From JAZOTM01 sp045657625 (lineage in GTDB: Bacteria > Bacillota > Clostridia > Lachnospirales > Lachnospiraceae): a stretch of DNA of 64,000 bases. The notes beneath the pieces were generated by a model, which saw nothing but the letters and a program-made list of their open reading frames with translations, was not told where the DNA came from and searched no databases. This document shows, one piece after another, positions 16,777-25,177 of this stretch (within the stretch, counting starts at the first letter, position 1; each line of letters begins with the position of its first letter). The stretch lies in NCBI GenBank assembly GCA_045657625.1, contig JAZOTM010000025.1:1-64000 (forward strand), written 5' to 3'. The position numbers and the translations under genes were made by a program.

Positions 16777-17700
16777 TTACTGATTTTTCTTCATTTCTTC
16801 AGATACTACTGCAGCAAGGGCAATGGAATTTACCTTTGTTTCAAAAGTATCGGAACGGCTAGTAAGGATTACCGGAACTTTTGTTCCTGTCAAAATACAA
16901 CCGTTTTTCACGCCCGGAACGGTGTGTACAAGTGCTTTGTATACAAGGTTTCCTGCATGAATGTCCGGGAATAAAAGAACATCTGCATCACCCTGAATCT
17001 TACGGTCTGTAGCGCCTTTATGTAAAGCTGCTTCCGGATCAATTGCCAAATCAAGAGAAAGCGGTCCATCGACAACACAATCTTTGATGGTTCCTTCTTC
17101 GTTCATTTTGGTAAGTTCTGCAGCATCAACAGTTGCAGGCATCTTCGGATTTACAACTTCAACTGCAGCCAAAGGTGCAACCTTAGGATTTGCAACGCCA
17201 CAAGCTTTACATACCGGTACTGTATTATTAATGATATTTGCTTTATCTTCTAATGTTGGATATGTCATAAAAGCAACATCTGTAAGGAATAACAAATGGT
17301 CAATGGTTGGAATATCAAATACCGCTACGTGAGAAAGAACTCCACCGGTACGAAGACCAACTTCTTTATCCAATACACTCTTTAAGAAGTTCTTGGTGTC
17401 AATAATTCCTTTCATATACATGTCTGCTTTTCCGTCATGCGCAAGTTTTACAGCCTTTAAAGACGCTGCAATGACATCCGGCTCATTGATAATTTCGAAT
17501 TCGTCCACATTCATATCAATGGTAGCTGCGATTTCACGAATTTTCGCTTCATCACCAACTAAAATCGCATCTGCGATTCCTTGTGCTTTTGCCTCCTTTA
17601 CGGCTTCCAAAACAGCGGAATCCTGTGCTACGGATACAGCAACTGTTTTCTTTTCGCACTCTTTCACTTTTTTTACTAATTCATCAAATCCCTGGTTCAT
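16777..17700 (-). CDS. ptb: Phosphate butyryltransferase
   Basis: The enzyme exchanges CoA for phosphate on butyryl-CoA, feeding butyrate kinase. The 307-residue protein shows the PTA/PTB fold. Blocks are DAILVGDEAKIREIA, MYMKGIIDTKNFLKSVLDKEVGLRTG, LDLAIDPEAALHKG, and the C-terminal DVLLFPDIHAGNLVYKALVH with GCILTGTKVPVILTSRSDT. AAAGGAGT precedes the ATG. It heads the ptb-buk-FNT operon, downstream of a promoter that carries a Rex-like operator. Confidence 0.95.
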   Translation of the reverse strand: MNQGFDELVKKVKECEKKTVAVSVAQDSAVLEAVKEAKAQGIADAILVGDEAKIREIAATIDMNVDEFEIINEPDVIAASLKAVKLAHDGKADMYMKGIIDTKNFLKSVLDKEVGLRTGGVLSHVAVFDIPTIDHLLFLTDVAFMTYPTLEDKANIINNTVPVCKACGVANPKVAPLAAVEVVNPKMPATVDAAELTKMNEEGTIKDCVVDGPLSLDLAIDPEAALHKGATDRKIQGDADVLLFPDIHAGNLVYKALVHTVPGVKNGCILTGTKVPVILTSRSDTFETKVNSIALAAVVSEEMKKNQ

Positions 17701-17731
17701 TCGTCATACTCCTTTGATTAAAGATTCTACT

Positions 17732-17782
17732 TTGTTAAATATTAATCAATCTAAATATATCACTCTCACGCCCTTCGGTCAA
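17732..17782 (-). promoter_or_regulatory. ptb promoter with a Rex-like operator
   Basis: On the minus strand TTGACC (17782-17777), an exact 17-base spacer and TATATT (17759-17754) form a SigA-type promoter. The near-palindrome TTGTTAAATATTAATCAA (17732-17749) sits at the predicted start. It matches 12 of 14 fixed positions of the clostridial Rex consensus TTGTTAAN4TTAACAA. Rex represses fermentative genes when NADH is low; binding here would block initiation. Confidence 0.6.
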
Positions 17783-18594
17783 TTCTTTGTTAATTCCCAA
17801 AAGGCAACTGCCGCGGCAGAAGCAACATTTAAAGAGTCCACCTCATGATACATGGGTATTTTTACGCGATAATCCGCATTTTTTATGGTTTCTGGTCTCA
17901 AGCCCTCGCTTTCTGTCCCCAAAATAACTGCCAGCTTTTTTACTTTTTTTAACTCCTCTGCATCCATGGAGTAGGAATCTTCACACAAAGCCATGGCAAC
18001 CGATTGAAAACCGGCTTTTTTTATATCAGAAAAAGGAACGCCTTCTTCCGATTCCGGCAAAAAGGTCCATGGAATTTGAAAAACCGTTCCCATGCTCACT
18101 CTTGCAGCTCTACGATACAAAGGATCACTGCATCTGTCCGTCAAAAGAACTGCATCCATTCCAAGAGCGGCTGCAGCACGAAATATTGCTCCCACATTGG
18201 AAGGATTCATTACATTCTCCAGAATTGCAATACGACGCGCATCTTTTAAAACAGTTTCACAAGAAGAAGGCTCCCGTCTATTCATCAAAGCCAACATTCC
18301 TCTGGTCATAGAAAAACCCGGAATGTTCTTCAGTAGTTCCTTTTTCCCAACATAACAAGGGATCTCCAAGGAATATACGTTACCAAATTCCTTCGCTTTT
18401 TCCAAAAGATCCGATTCCACCAAAAAAGAAACCGGTTCGTAGCCTGCCTTCAGCGCACGTTCAATAACATTTGGACTTTCCGCCAAGAAATATCCAATCC
18501 TGGGTTCCTTGTAATGAAAGAGTTCCGGTTCGTTGTATTTATAAAAAAGTTTTATCTCCCCTGCTTCTAAGTCTTGTATTTCTATAAGTTCCAT
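17779..18594 (-). CDS. TrmH/SpoU-family RNA methyltransferase
   Basis: This 271-residue SPOUT methyltransferase transfers a methyl group from SAM to an RNA ribose. Motif 1 (NPSNVGAIFRAAAALGMDAVLL), motif 2 (LGTESEGL) and motif 3 (KIPMYHEVDSLNVASAAAV) are in the C-terminal half, forming the knotted SAM site. The N-terminal 100 residues resemble the substrate-binding domain of rRNA methylases such as RlmB/TsnR-like enzymes. The exact target is unknown. Its 3' end overlaps the -35 box of the ptb promoter. Confidence 0.9.
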   Translation of the reverse strand: MELIEIQDLEAGEIKLFYKYNEPELFHYKEPRIGYFLAESPNVIERALKAGYEPVSFLVESDLLEKAKEFGNVYSLEIPCYVGKKELLKNIPGFSMTRGMLALMNRREPSSCETVLKDARRIAILENVMNPSNVGAIFRAAAALGMDAVLLTDRCSDPLYRRAARVSMGTVFQIPWTFLPESEEGVPFSDIKKAGFQSVAMALCEDSYSMDAEELKKVKKLAVILGTESEGLRPETIKNADYRVKIPMYHEVDSLNVASAAAVAFWELTKN

Positions 18595-18643
18595 ATATCA
18601 ATTTTTCCAATCTTTTCTACTACTTTGATTTTCGAAATTTCGC

Positions 18644-19102
18644 TTATACCAAAGAATCCAATAATCCCTGACATCCTTCCTGCAAATCATCCCAAGTCTT
18701 TTGAAAATTCCTGGTATACCAAGGATCTGATACATCTCGATTTGTTCCGGCGTACTCCATCATCTTATGTATTTTTTTCTCCGGGTCCGCCCACAAGCGC
18801 CTCATATTGCGCATATTATTGTCATCCATGCCAATCAAATAATCAAATCTATCATAGTCTTCTTTTATAATCTGACGTGCACGTTTTCCACCACAATCAA
18901 TTCCATGGATTTCTAACATTTCTCGAGCCGGCGGGTACACGGGGTTCCCTACACCATTCCAAATTTCTTCCGTACTTGTAGCTGCAGATTCAATGTAGAA
19001 TTCATCCGCTATGCCACGTTTTTCTACCAAATCTTTCATTATAAATTCTGCCATAGGAGAGCGGCATATGTTGCCGTGGCAGATGAAAAGTATTTTTATC
19101 AT
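18644..19102 (-). CDS. Low-molecular-weight protein tyrosine phosphatase
   Basis: This is a 152-residue phosphatase. The P-loop CHGNICRS is at residues 8-15, with nucleophile Cys8 and Arg14. The general-acid aspartate lies in SDPWYTRNF near residue 127. Length and layout match the family, which removes phosphate from protein tyrosines or, in Firmicutes, sometimes arginines. Its partner kinase is not in the window. It lies 49 bases upstream of the RNA methyltransferase gene on the same strand. Confidence 0.93.
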   Translation of the reverse strand: MIKILFICHGNICRSPMAEFIMKDLVEKRGIADEFYIESAATSTEEIWNGVGNPVYPPAREMLEIHGIDCGGKRARQIIKEDYDRFDYLIGMDDNNMRNMRRLWADPEKKIHKMMEYAGTNRDVSDPWYTRNFQKTWDDLQEGCQGLLDSLV

Positions 19103-19176
19103 ACTGATTGTATCCTCTCAAATCTTCTTCTCAAAGCATCCTCACGTCCTAAGTGTGTGTAGACATTTAAATTCTA

Positions 19177-20466
19177 CTATAAATCTAAACTGTCTTCATT
19201 AAGCAAGAAGTCAAATAATCCCATTATTGTTATGCCTTTATCATTTCTCCACACTGGAGTATTTCTACTAGTAATAATTATCTTCTTAAATGAATCCGGT
19301 ACTTTAATTAGCGATGCTTGTTCCTGCTCTACCTTTTCCTGATTTGGTAGCGCATATGCGGACTGGATGTAATATCTCTTGCTGCCTTGATTTACGACAA
19401 AATCAACTTCTAATTGCTTACGCACTTTTTTCGCATCTTCATTAACCCTAATTTCAACAACACCCACATCTACTTTGTAACCTCTATAAATCAATTCATT
19501 GAATATGGCGTTCTCCATTAGATGTGTTTCTTCGTACTGTCTAAAATTCAAAAGGGCATTTCGTAGTCCCAAATCTGTATAATAATATTTTGATGGTGTA
19601 CTTATATACTTACGTCCTTTAATATCATATCTTTCACCTTTTTGTATCACAAAACTCTCTGTAAGATATTTTAAATAATTCGATATCGTAGGCATTGAAA
19701 TTGATTTATCCCCATTACTATTAAATGTATCCGATATTTTTTGAGCATTTGATAGCGAACCAATGGATGAAGCAATAACTTTCATTAATGTTTCCATGCC
19801 AGCAGCATCCCGAATATCATATCTGTCGACTATGTCTCTAATATAAATCTCAGTATTCAATCTCTCAAGATATGACTCTTTCGATTCATTATCCGGTTCT
19901 GCCAAAATATGTGGTAATCCACCATAGAATAAATACTCTTGCCATGCATCATATTTATCCTTTCCAGAAGCAGGAAAGTATTCCGAAAATGCTAAAGGTG
20001 CAATATGAATCTCATCACCGCGGCCTCTGAATTCAGTTAAAATATCAGAAGATAAAAACTTTGAATTGCTACCCGTAACGTAAACATCTACATTCTTCTT
20101 CCTAAGAAGACCATTTAAAACACTATAAAGTCTGATTGGAACATCCGGATTTTTCATCTCTTCCTTAGTAATCGCATATTGTGCCTCATCTATGAATACA
20201 TAATACTGCTTGCTTGAATCATTTATTCTACTTTTTATATACTCAGATAATTTTTGAGGATCGCAGTATTCGATATAGTCATCATCATCTAACGGAACAG
20301 ATATAATACAATCCTCAGAAATGCCTTCTTCCATAAGATAATCATAGTATAGGTTAAATAGTAAATACGACTTACCACATCTTCTAATTCCTGTAATAAT
20401 CTTAATCAGTCCATTATTTCTTTTACTTATAAGCTTTTTTAAATATTTATCTCTTTTTATCTCCAT
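19177..20466 (-). CDS. AAA ATPase with DUF4143 domain
   Basis: This 429-residue protein has Walker A GIRRCGKS near residue 26 and Walker B YVFIDEAQ near 95. A sensor-like TGSNSKFLSSD and EFRGRGDEI segment follows, then a DUF4143-type C-terminal region that includes a nuclease-like LEVDFVV. Such AAA_14/DUF4143 proteins are common accessory ATPases of bacteria and archaea with no settled function. The AT-rich composition differs from its right neighbours. It lies beside an integrase remnant, so it is probably cargo or edge material of an old insertion. Confidence 0.85.
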   Translation of the reverse strand: MEIKRDKYLKKLISKRNNGLIKIITGIRRCGKSYLLFNLYYDYLMEEGISEDCIISVPLDDDDYIEYCDPQKLSEYIKSRINDSSKQYYVFIDEAQYAITKEEMKNPDVPIRLYSVLNGLLRKKNVDVYVTGSNSKFLSSDILTEFRGRGDEIHIAPLAFSEYFPASGKDKYDAWQEYLFYGGLPHILAEPDNESKESYLERLNTEIYIRDIVDRYDIRDAAGMETLMKVIASSIGSLSNAQKISDTFNSNGDKSISMPTISNYLKYLTESFVIQKGERYDIKGRKYISTPSKYYYTDLGLRNALLNFRQYEETHLMENAIFNELIYRGYKVDVGVVEIRVNEDAKKVRKQLEVDFVVNQGSKRYYIQSAYALPNQEKVEQEQASLIKVPDSFKKIIITSRNTPVWRNDKGITIMGLFDFLLNEDSLDL

Positions 20467-20590
20467 AAAAATCTCCCACTTTAGATTTTTGGTTTTATTA
20501 CCACTTTTTTAAAGTATATTATGAGTAAGACTTCTTTTCAAGCTCTATTTTAGAAAAATGGTAACTATTCCATTTTTTGCAAATATAAAT

Positions 20591-20613
20591 AAGAGTCCCC
20601 CATTGGGAGACTC
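20591..20613. terminator. Hairpin between the ATPase gene and the integrase remnant
   Basis: AGAGTCCCCC and GGGAGACTCT pair around an ATT loop with one bulge on each arm. It lies downstream of the integrase remnant on the minus strand, and no long T run follows. Confidence 0.5.
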
Positions 20614-20673
20614 TCTATATCGTATCGCAGTAATTTCAAAAGTTGTAAATCAGTTGTAAATTTAATCCTTTCA

Positions 20674-21026
20674 TCATTCAAATGCTAGAAAACAAAGGGT
20701 TTTTAGTCGTTGGTTAATACCATGCCGTGCCATATTGCTACAATACGTATGCCTGCAAATATGTGGTGTAATTGGAAGTTTTCTGGTTCCGCTCGTAGTC
20801 TTGGTGGATTCAATCACATACTTCATGTCACGCGTTCTCTGCAGCTGATGATCAATATTGATTACATCATTGTCAAAATCCAAGTCACGAACCGTAATTC
20901 CACAAAACTCCGAGATACGAAGACCGGTTTTAAAGAAAGATATCGCTCCACCAACTCCAACACCGTAAGTCCGCTACCGGTTACTCCCTGTAAGGTCAAT
21001 TTCAAAACATTACGTTCCTTTTCCAT
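20674..21026 (-). pseudogene. Remnant of a transposon-type tyrosine integrase with two internal deletions
   Basis: Three pieces of one integrase can be read in order. The first is an N-terminal piece (MEKERNVLKLTLQG, then LTVLELVERYLSLK). Next, in a shifted frame, comes the catalytic start KTGLRISEFCGITVRDLDFDNDVINIDHQL with its arginine. The last is TTSGTRKLPI joined directly to TPHICRHTYCSNMARHGIN, which carries the HxxR box. The parts between SLK and TGLR and between KLPI and TPH are missing, and the tyrosine end is lost. The first join lies at AAAACCGG, a short sequence plausible in both partners. An intact relative would have about 380-400 residues. Confidence 0.75.
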
Positions 21027-21031
21027 TTAGC

Positions 21032-21259
21032 TCACCCCATTTCCATTCGGCTCGTTTTTTGGCTTATGGTCCCCAAGTGCTCCAAAATATACTTTGCCAC
21101 AAGCTTAATTCGCTCAAGCGCCATGTATGTCTTTTCAAGATTAATATTCCAAACCATTTCATCTGTAATATCCTCTTCCATATCCATGGTTTTAATATAG
21201 TCCACTCGGAACGGAAGAACATTTTTAAGGATGGCGAAAAACTTGCTCTTATTCACCAT
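21032..21259 (-). pseudogene. Probable fragment of a type I restriction subunit (HsdR-like)
   Basis: This 75-codon frame contains NVLPFRVDYIKTM, EMVWNINLEKTYM and ERIKLVAKYILEHL. That order recalls the middle of HsdR, after the helicase motifs. Nothing else of hsdR, hsdM or hsdS is present. It overlaps the end of the truncated regulator by 11 bases and looks like a piece captured in the same rearrangement. The assignment is from memory of the family. Confidence 0.45.
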
Positions 21260-22331
21260 CTCTTCTCTTCCTTCTTCTCACTCTGTTAATGTGCCTTTCA
21301 AAGTCACCATTCCGGATCAATTCAGCAATCAGTATCTGTTCAAATGTCGGCACTGTACATGAGTAGAAACCAAGATCCATATCAAACTTCTGAACCAGGC
21401 GTTTCGGAAGCACCATATATCCTACTCTTAGTGACCCCGATATGGTTTTTGAAAACGTATTCATATATATAACATTATCATGCTCAGATAATTCGAACAT
21501 GGTATCTTCCGGTTTCTTGGAAACTGAGAATTCAGATTCAAAGTCATCCTCAATTATATATCGGTCATTTCGTCCTGCCCATCTGATATATTCATGTTTT
21601 TTTGATGCTGATGCTGTAATACCTGAAGGAAAACTTCTGTATGGTGATACATGTAAAACATCTGCATTTGATGAAGATAGCGCGTTGCTTTCTATCCCGT
21701 TCTCTCCCAAAGGCAGTTTTTCGACTTGAACGCCGGCTGCCCGATAAACTTTTTCTATTTTTTCATATGACGGATACTCTAACGCAAAAACTGTATCCAT
21801 CCCAAAAAGGCCAACAATCAGATTATATAAATATTCTGCACCTGATCCGATGATAATCTGTTCAATATCTGCGTATACACTCCTGTTGCGTCCCAGATAT
21901 TTTCGTAATTCATCCCGAAGCAGAGTGCATCCCTTGTTAGGCGATTTTTCAAATACCTGTTCACCATACTCAGTCAATATTCGTCTCATTGTTCTGGCTA
22001 ATACAGAAAACGGAAAGGATAATTCAGGCATCTGGTGCCTATGATGAGTATGCGAAATCATTTCTTTCTTCGAAAAAGCAAAACCATCCTCTTCACGGAA
22101 TGCAACATAATATCCGCTTCGCTCTCTTGACTCTACATACCCTTCATCGCACAGTAGTTCATAAGCGTGCTTAACGGTGATAATACTTACTTTTGCTTCC
22201 TCGGCCATAATTCTTTTCGAAGGCAGCCTGTGTCCATAGGGATATGCTCCTGCCACGATATTCTCTTTTATATGCTCATATAACTTAATATATAGAGGTT
22301 GCGAATGATCAATTGTACCTGCTTGGCTCAT
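21249..22331 (-). CDS. MocR/PdxR-type GntR regulator, C-terminally truncated
   Basis: The 360-residue product begins with a GntR winged helix (LYEHIKENIVAGAYPYGHRLPSKR, then VSIITVKHAYELLCDEGYV) and continues with an aminotransferase-like domain (SGAEYLYNLIVGLFG, SPYRSFPSGI, DDFESEFS). MocR proteins are usually 450-480 residues. Here the frame stops after FERHINRVRRRKR, about 100 residues early, where it meets the HsdR-like fragment. It is divergent from pdxS, 88 bases apart, as PdxR activators of vitamin B6 synthesis are. The PLP-binding part is mostly kept but the last subdomain is gone, so function is doubtful. Confidence 0.85.
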   Translation of the reverse strand: MSQAGTIDHSQPLYIKLYEHIKENIVAGAYPYGHRLPSKRIMAEEAKVSIITVKHAYELLCDEGYVESRERSGYYVAFREEDGFAFSKKEMISHTHHRHQMPELSFPFSVLARTMRRILTEYGEQVFEKSPNKGCTLLRDELRKYLGRNRSVYADIEQIIIGSGAEYLYNLIVGLFGMDTVFALEYPSYEKIEKVYRAAGVQVEKLPLGENGIESNALSSSNADVLHVSPYRSFPSGITASASKKHEYIRWAGRNDRYIIEDDFESEFSVSKKPEDTMFELSEHDNVIYMNTFSKTISGSLRVGYMVLPKRLVQKFDMDLGFYSCTVPTFEQILIAELIRNGDFERHINRVRRRKRRDGE

Positions 22332-22419
22332 CTGGATATATATTTTTCTCCTGTTTTGGATATTTTCATATGCCCAATTTTACAATAAAATGCACAAAAA
22401 CACAAGGAGGATTACCATA

Positions 22420-23295
22420 ATGTCAGATAACCGATATGAATTAAACAAGAATCTTGCCCAGATGCTAAAGGGCGGCGTGATCATGGATGTTACGACTCCG
22501 GAACAGGCTAAAATTGCGGAAGCTGCGGGTGCTTGTGCTGTTATGGCTTTGGAACGGATACCCGCTGATATACGTGCCGCCGGAGGAGTGTCGCGAATGA
22601 GCGATCCTGCTATGATCAGTGGAATTCAGGAATCTGTATCCATACCAGTCATGGCAAAGTGCAGGATCGGCCACTTTGCAGAAGCACAGATTCTTCAGGC
22701 AATCGAGATAGATTACATTGATGAATCCGAAGTTCTTTCCCCTGCTGACGACGTATATCATATCAATAAGCGTGACTTTAAAGTTCCATTTGTGTGCGGA
22801 GCCCGTGACCTCGGAGAAGCACTACGAAGAATCAATGAAGGAGCTTCCATGATAAGGACAAAAGGCGAACCGGGCACCGGTGATATTGTCCAGGCTGTCC
22901 GCCATATGAGACGTATGCAGGCAGAAATCTCCCGTGTATCATCAATGAGAGAAGATGAATTGTTCGAAGCCGCAAAAGAATACCAGGTACCATTTGAATT
23001 AATACAGTATGTCCATAAGAACCAAAAACTTCCTGTTGTTAATTTTGCAGCTGGAGGAGTAGCCACCCCTGCAGATGCAGCCCTTATGATGCAGCTTGGT
23101 GCAGAAGGTGTTTTCGTTGGCTCCGGAATATTCAAATCCGGTGAACCCGAAAAGCGTGCTGCTGCAATTGTAAAAGCCGTTACGAATTATAATGATCCTG
23201 CCCTTCTTGCGGAACTGTCAAAAAATCTCGGTGAAGCCATGGTCGGCATCAACGAAAATGAAATACAACTAATCATGGAAGAACGAGGTAAATGA
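22420..23295 (+). CDS. pdxS: Pyridoxal 5'-phosphate synthase subunit PdxS
   Basis: This synthase subunit makes PLP from ribose-5-phosphate, glyceraldehyde-3-phosphate and ammonia, forming a dodecamer with PdxT. I use ATG 22420, giving 291 residues, because AAGGAGG at 22404-22410 fits it. Motifs are KGGVIMDVTTPEQAKIAEAAGA, ERIPADIRAAGGVSRMSDP, the Schiff-base lysine in MAKCRIGH (Lys80) and RTKGEPGTGD. It appears complete. pdxT follows one base after the stop. Base composition is more GC-rich than in the replication region. Confidence 0.97.
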   Translation: MSDNRYELNKNLAQMLKGGVIMDVTTPEQAKIAEAAGACAVMALERIPADIRAAGGVSRMSDPAMISGIQESVSIPVMAKCRIGHFAEAQILQAIEIDYIDESEVLSPADDVYHINKRDFKVPFVCGARDLGEALRRINEGASMIRTKGEPGTGDIVQAVRHMRRMQAEISRVSSMREDELFEAAKEYQVPFELIQYVHKNQKLPVVNFAAGGVATPADAALMMQLGAEGVFVGSGIFKSGEPEKRAAAIVKAVTNYNDPALLAELSKNLGEAMVGINENEIQLIMEERGK

Positions 23296-23296
23296 T

Positions 23297-23872
23297 ATGA
23301 GGATCGGTATACTTGCCGTTCAGGGAGCCTTTGAAGAACACCGTTCTGTTTTGCAGTCACTTGGTGCAGACACCATTCTTCTCAGGCAGAAATCGGATAT
23401 AGGAACTTTGGACGGTTTGATTCTTCCGGGAGGAGAAAGCACCGTACAAGGCAAGCTCTTGCAGGATCTGCATATGCTGGATCCATTAAAGGAGATGATA
23501 AATAATGGCTTACCGGTCCTTGCGACGTGTGCGGGTTTAATTCTTCTTTCTGATAAAATCAGCAATGATGAAAACATCTGGTTCGGGACTCTTCCGGTTC
23601 TTGTAAAACGCAATGCCTATGGCAGACAGCTGGGTAGCTTTTATTTTAAAGGCGATGTCGGAGATATATCTGACTTCAACATGACATTTATACGCGCACC
23701 GTATATTGAGTCAGTATCAAACAATGTGGATGTCATTGCTACTGCCTATGATCATATTGTGGGGGTGCGGTACAAAAACCAGATCGGGCTTGCATTCCAT
23801 CCTGAACTCGCAGAAGATAATCGCATCCACCAGTATTTTCTTGATGCAATTAACTCATACCACTTCACCTGA
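23297..23872 (+). CDS. pdxT: Pyridoxal 5'-phosphate synthase glutaminase subunit PdxT
   Basis: This class I glutamine amidotransferase supplies ammonia to PdxS. Of 191 residues, GVQG-like AVQGAFEEH opens the protein. LPGGEST holds the oxyanion segment near 44-50, the nucleophile is Cys78 in ATCAGLILL, and the histidine-glutamate pair lies in FHPELAED near residue 168. It is intact and translationally close to pdxS. Confidence 0.96.
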   Translation: MRIGILAVQGAFEEHRSVLQSLGADTILLRQKSDIGTLDGLILPGGESTVQGKLLQDLHMLDPLKEMINNGLPVLATCAGLILLSDKISNDENIWFGTLPVLVKRNAYGRQLGSFYFKGDVGDISDFNMTFIRAPYIESVSNNVDVIATAYDHIVGVRYKNQIGLAFHPELAEDNRIHQYFLDAINSYHFT

Positions 23873-23878
23873 TACACC

Positions 23879-24676
23879 TCATTCATATAATTCCGTTCTT
23901 CTGAGCAAAGTGTACGGCTTTTTATTTCTTGCCGCTGATGCCCCGGAGAGGTCAATTTCTGTAACCAATAATTCCTCTCCGCGGCCGGCAACAACAATCA
24001 ATTCTCCATCATAACCGCTCACTAATGACTCACCGTAAAACTCCATCACGTCTTCTCTTCCTACCCGGTTGCACATTGCAATATTCACGCTGTTCTGAAA
24101 TGCCTGCACCCTTATTTCCCACTGAAACATTTCCGACGGCTCAGCCGTAGTATTTGCTGTCGGCACAAGGATTAGCTCTGCTCCACGCAAAGCCTCTGTC
24201 CTGATACTCTCCGGGTAATGTCGATCAAAACAGACTACTATGCCTATCTTCCCAATCTTTGTATCGAACACGGAAAATCCTTCTTCTGACGGTGTATAAT
24301 AACTCTGTTCGTAAAACTGCTCACATTGGGCGACATGAACCATTTTCTGCGTACCAATGATATTTCCCCCGTCATCAATAAGAAAACTCATATCATATCT
24401 CTTCCCATTTTCTTCAATGTAAAAGTTCGGAGAAGAAAAAATGCGGTTTTCACGGCAGACGTCGCATATTCCCTTTACATACGGATGAGCAAACGTCAAA
24501 ACATAGTCAGAAACATCTTCATTTTCATATTGCGGAAAGAACGGTGTCAACTGTATCTCCGGGAACATCACAAGCTGTGCTCCCTTTTCTGCTGCCTCAC
24601 GTATAAAGCAAAGCGATTTCTGATAATTCAACTCTACATCCTGCGACATCTGCATCTGCGCAAGAGCTATCTTCAT
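23879..24676 (-). CDS. Carbon-nitrogen hydrolase (nitrilase superfamily)
   Basis: This 265-residue amidase-type enzyme carries the full catalytic triad: Glu40 in FPEIQLTPF, Lys111 in GTQKMVH and Cys149 in VVCFDRHYPE. The sequence resembles N-carbamoylputrescine amidase or omega-amidase-like members; the substrate cannot be told. It runs convergently against pdxT, with 6 bases between the stops, and lies after the larE remnant and the trans-sulfuration gene on the same strand. It is intact although two genes beside it are eroded. Confidence 0.9.
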   Translation of the reverse strand: MKIALAQMQMSQDVELNYQKSLCFIREAAEKGAQLVMFPEIQLTPFFPQYENEDVSDYVLTFAHPYVKGICDVCRENRIFSSPNFYIEENGKRYDMSFLIDDGGNIIGTQKMVHVAQCEQFYEQSYYTPSEEGFSVFDTKIGKIGIVVCFDRHYPESIRTEALRGAELILVPTANTTAEPSEMFQWEIRVQAFQNSVNIAMCNRVGREDVMEFYGESLVSGYDGELIVVAGRGEELLVTEIDLSGASAARNKKPYTLLRRTELYE

Positions 24677-24694
24677 AGTGTCACCTTCTTCCCA

Positions 24695-25176
24695 TTAAAC
24701 TTTTAATGTTGCATTCATGCTTCCCGTACGGTATCCCTTCAGATCCAAAGTAACGAACAGGAAGCCCAGTTTCTTAAACTCCTCATATACTACTTTTCTG
24801 ACTTCATCCGATGCAATGCGTGGTATGTCAGCCGATGGAACTTCAATCCTTGCAATTTTTCCATGCATAGGCAGGCTTGCTCCAGGTCGGAAGACCCATT
24901 GCCTTAGAGATCAGCCGTGCATAAGATATGCCTGATTCCACGATCTTCACGGAATACTTTTGCTTCATTCACTTCTCTTTCCGGGACAGAAGCATCAACT
25001 CCGGTAACTGCGATTACATGGTCTCCCAGCACTTCATGCGCGACTGCCAGCAGAAGTGAAGAATCTACCCCGCCGGAAAATCCAATTGCAAGACTACCCA
25101 ATCCTGATATTATCTCTTTCAGCCTACCCAGCTTTTCCTGTTGCTCATCTGTAAGCTGTTCATATTTTTTATTCAT
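24695..25176 (-). pseudogene. larE: larE remnant with internal deletions
   Basis: LarE is a sulfur-transfer ATPase for the nickel-pincer cofactor of lactate racemase. The first 90 codons are normal, with the PP-loop FSGGVDSSLL, and stop after GIRHILCTADL. In another frame a short block reads ISKAMGLPTWSKPAYA. In a third, GKIARIEVPSADIPRIASDEVRKVVYEEFKKLGF and TLDLKGYRTGSMNATLKV give the native C-terminus. About 100 middle residues are lost in at least two pieces. It starts one base after the trans-sulfuration gene. No larA, larB or larC is present. Confidence 0.8.
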
Positions 25177-25177
25177 A

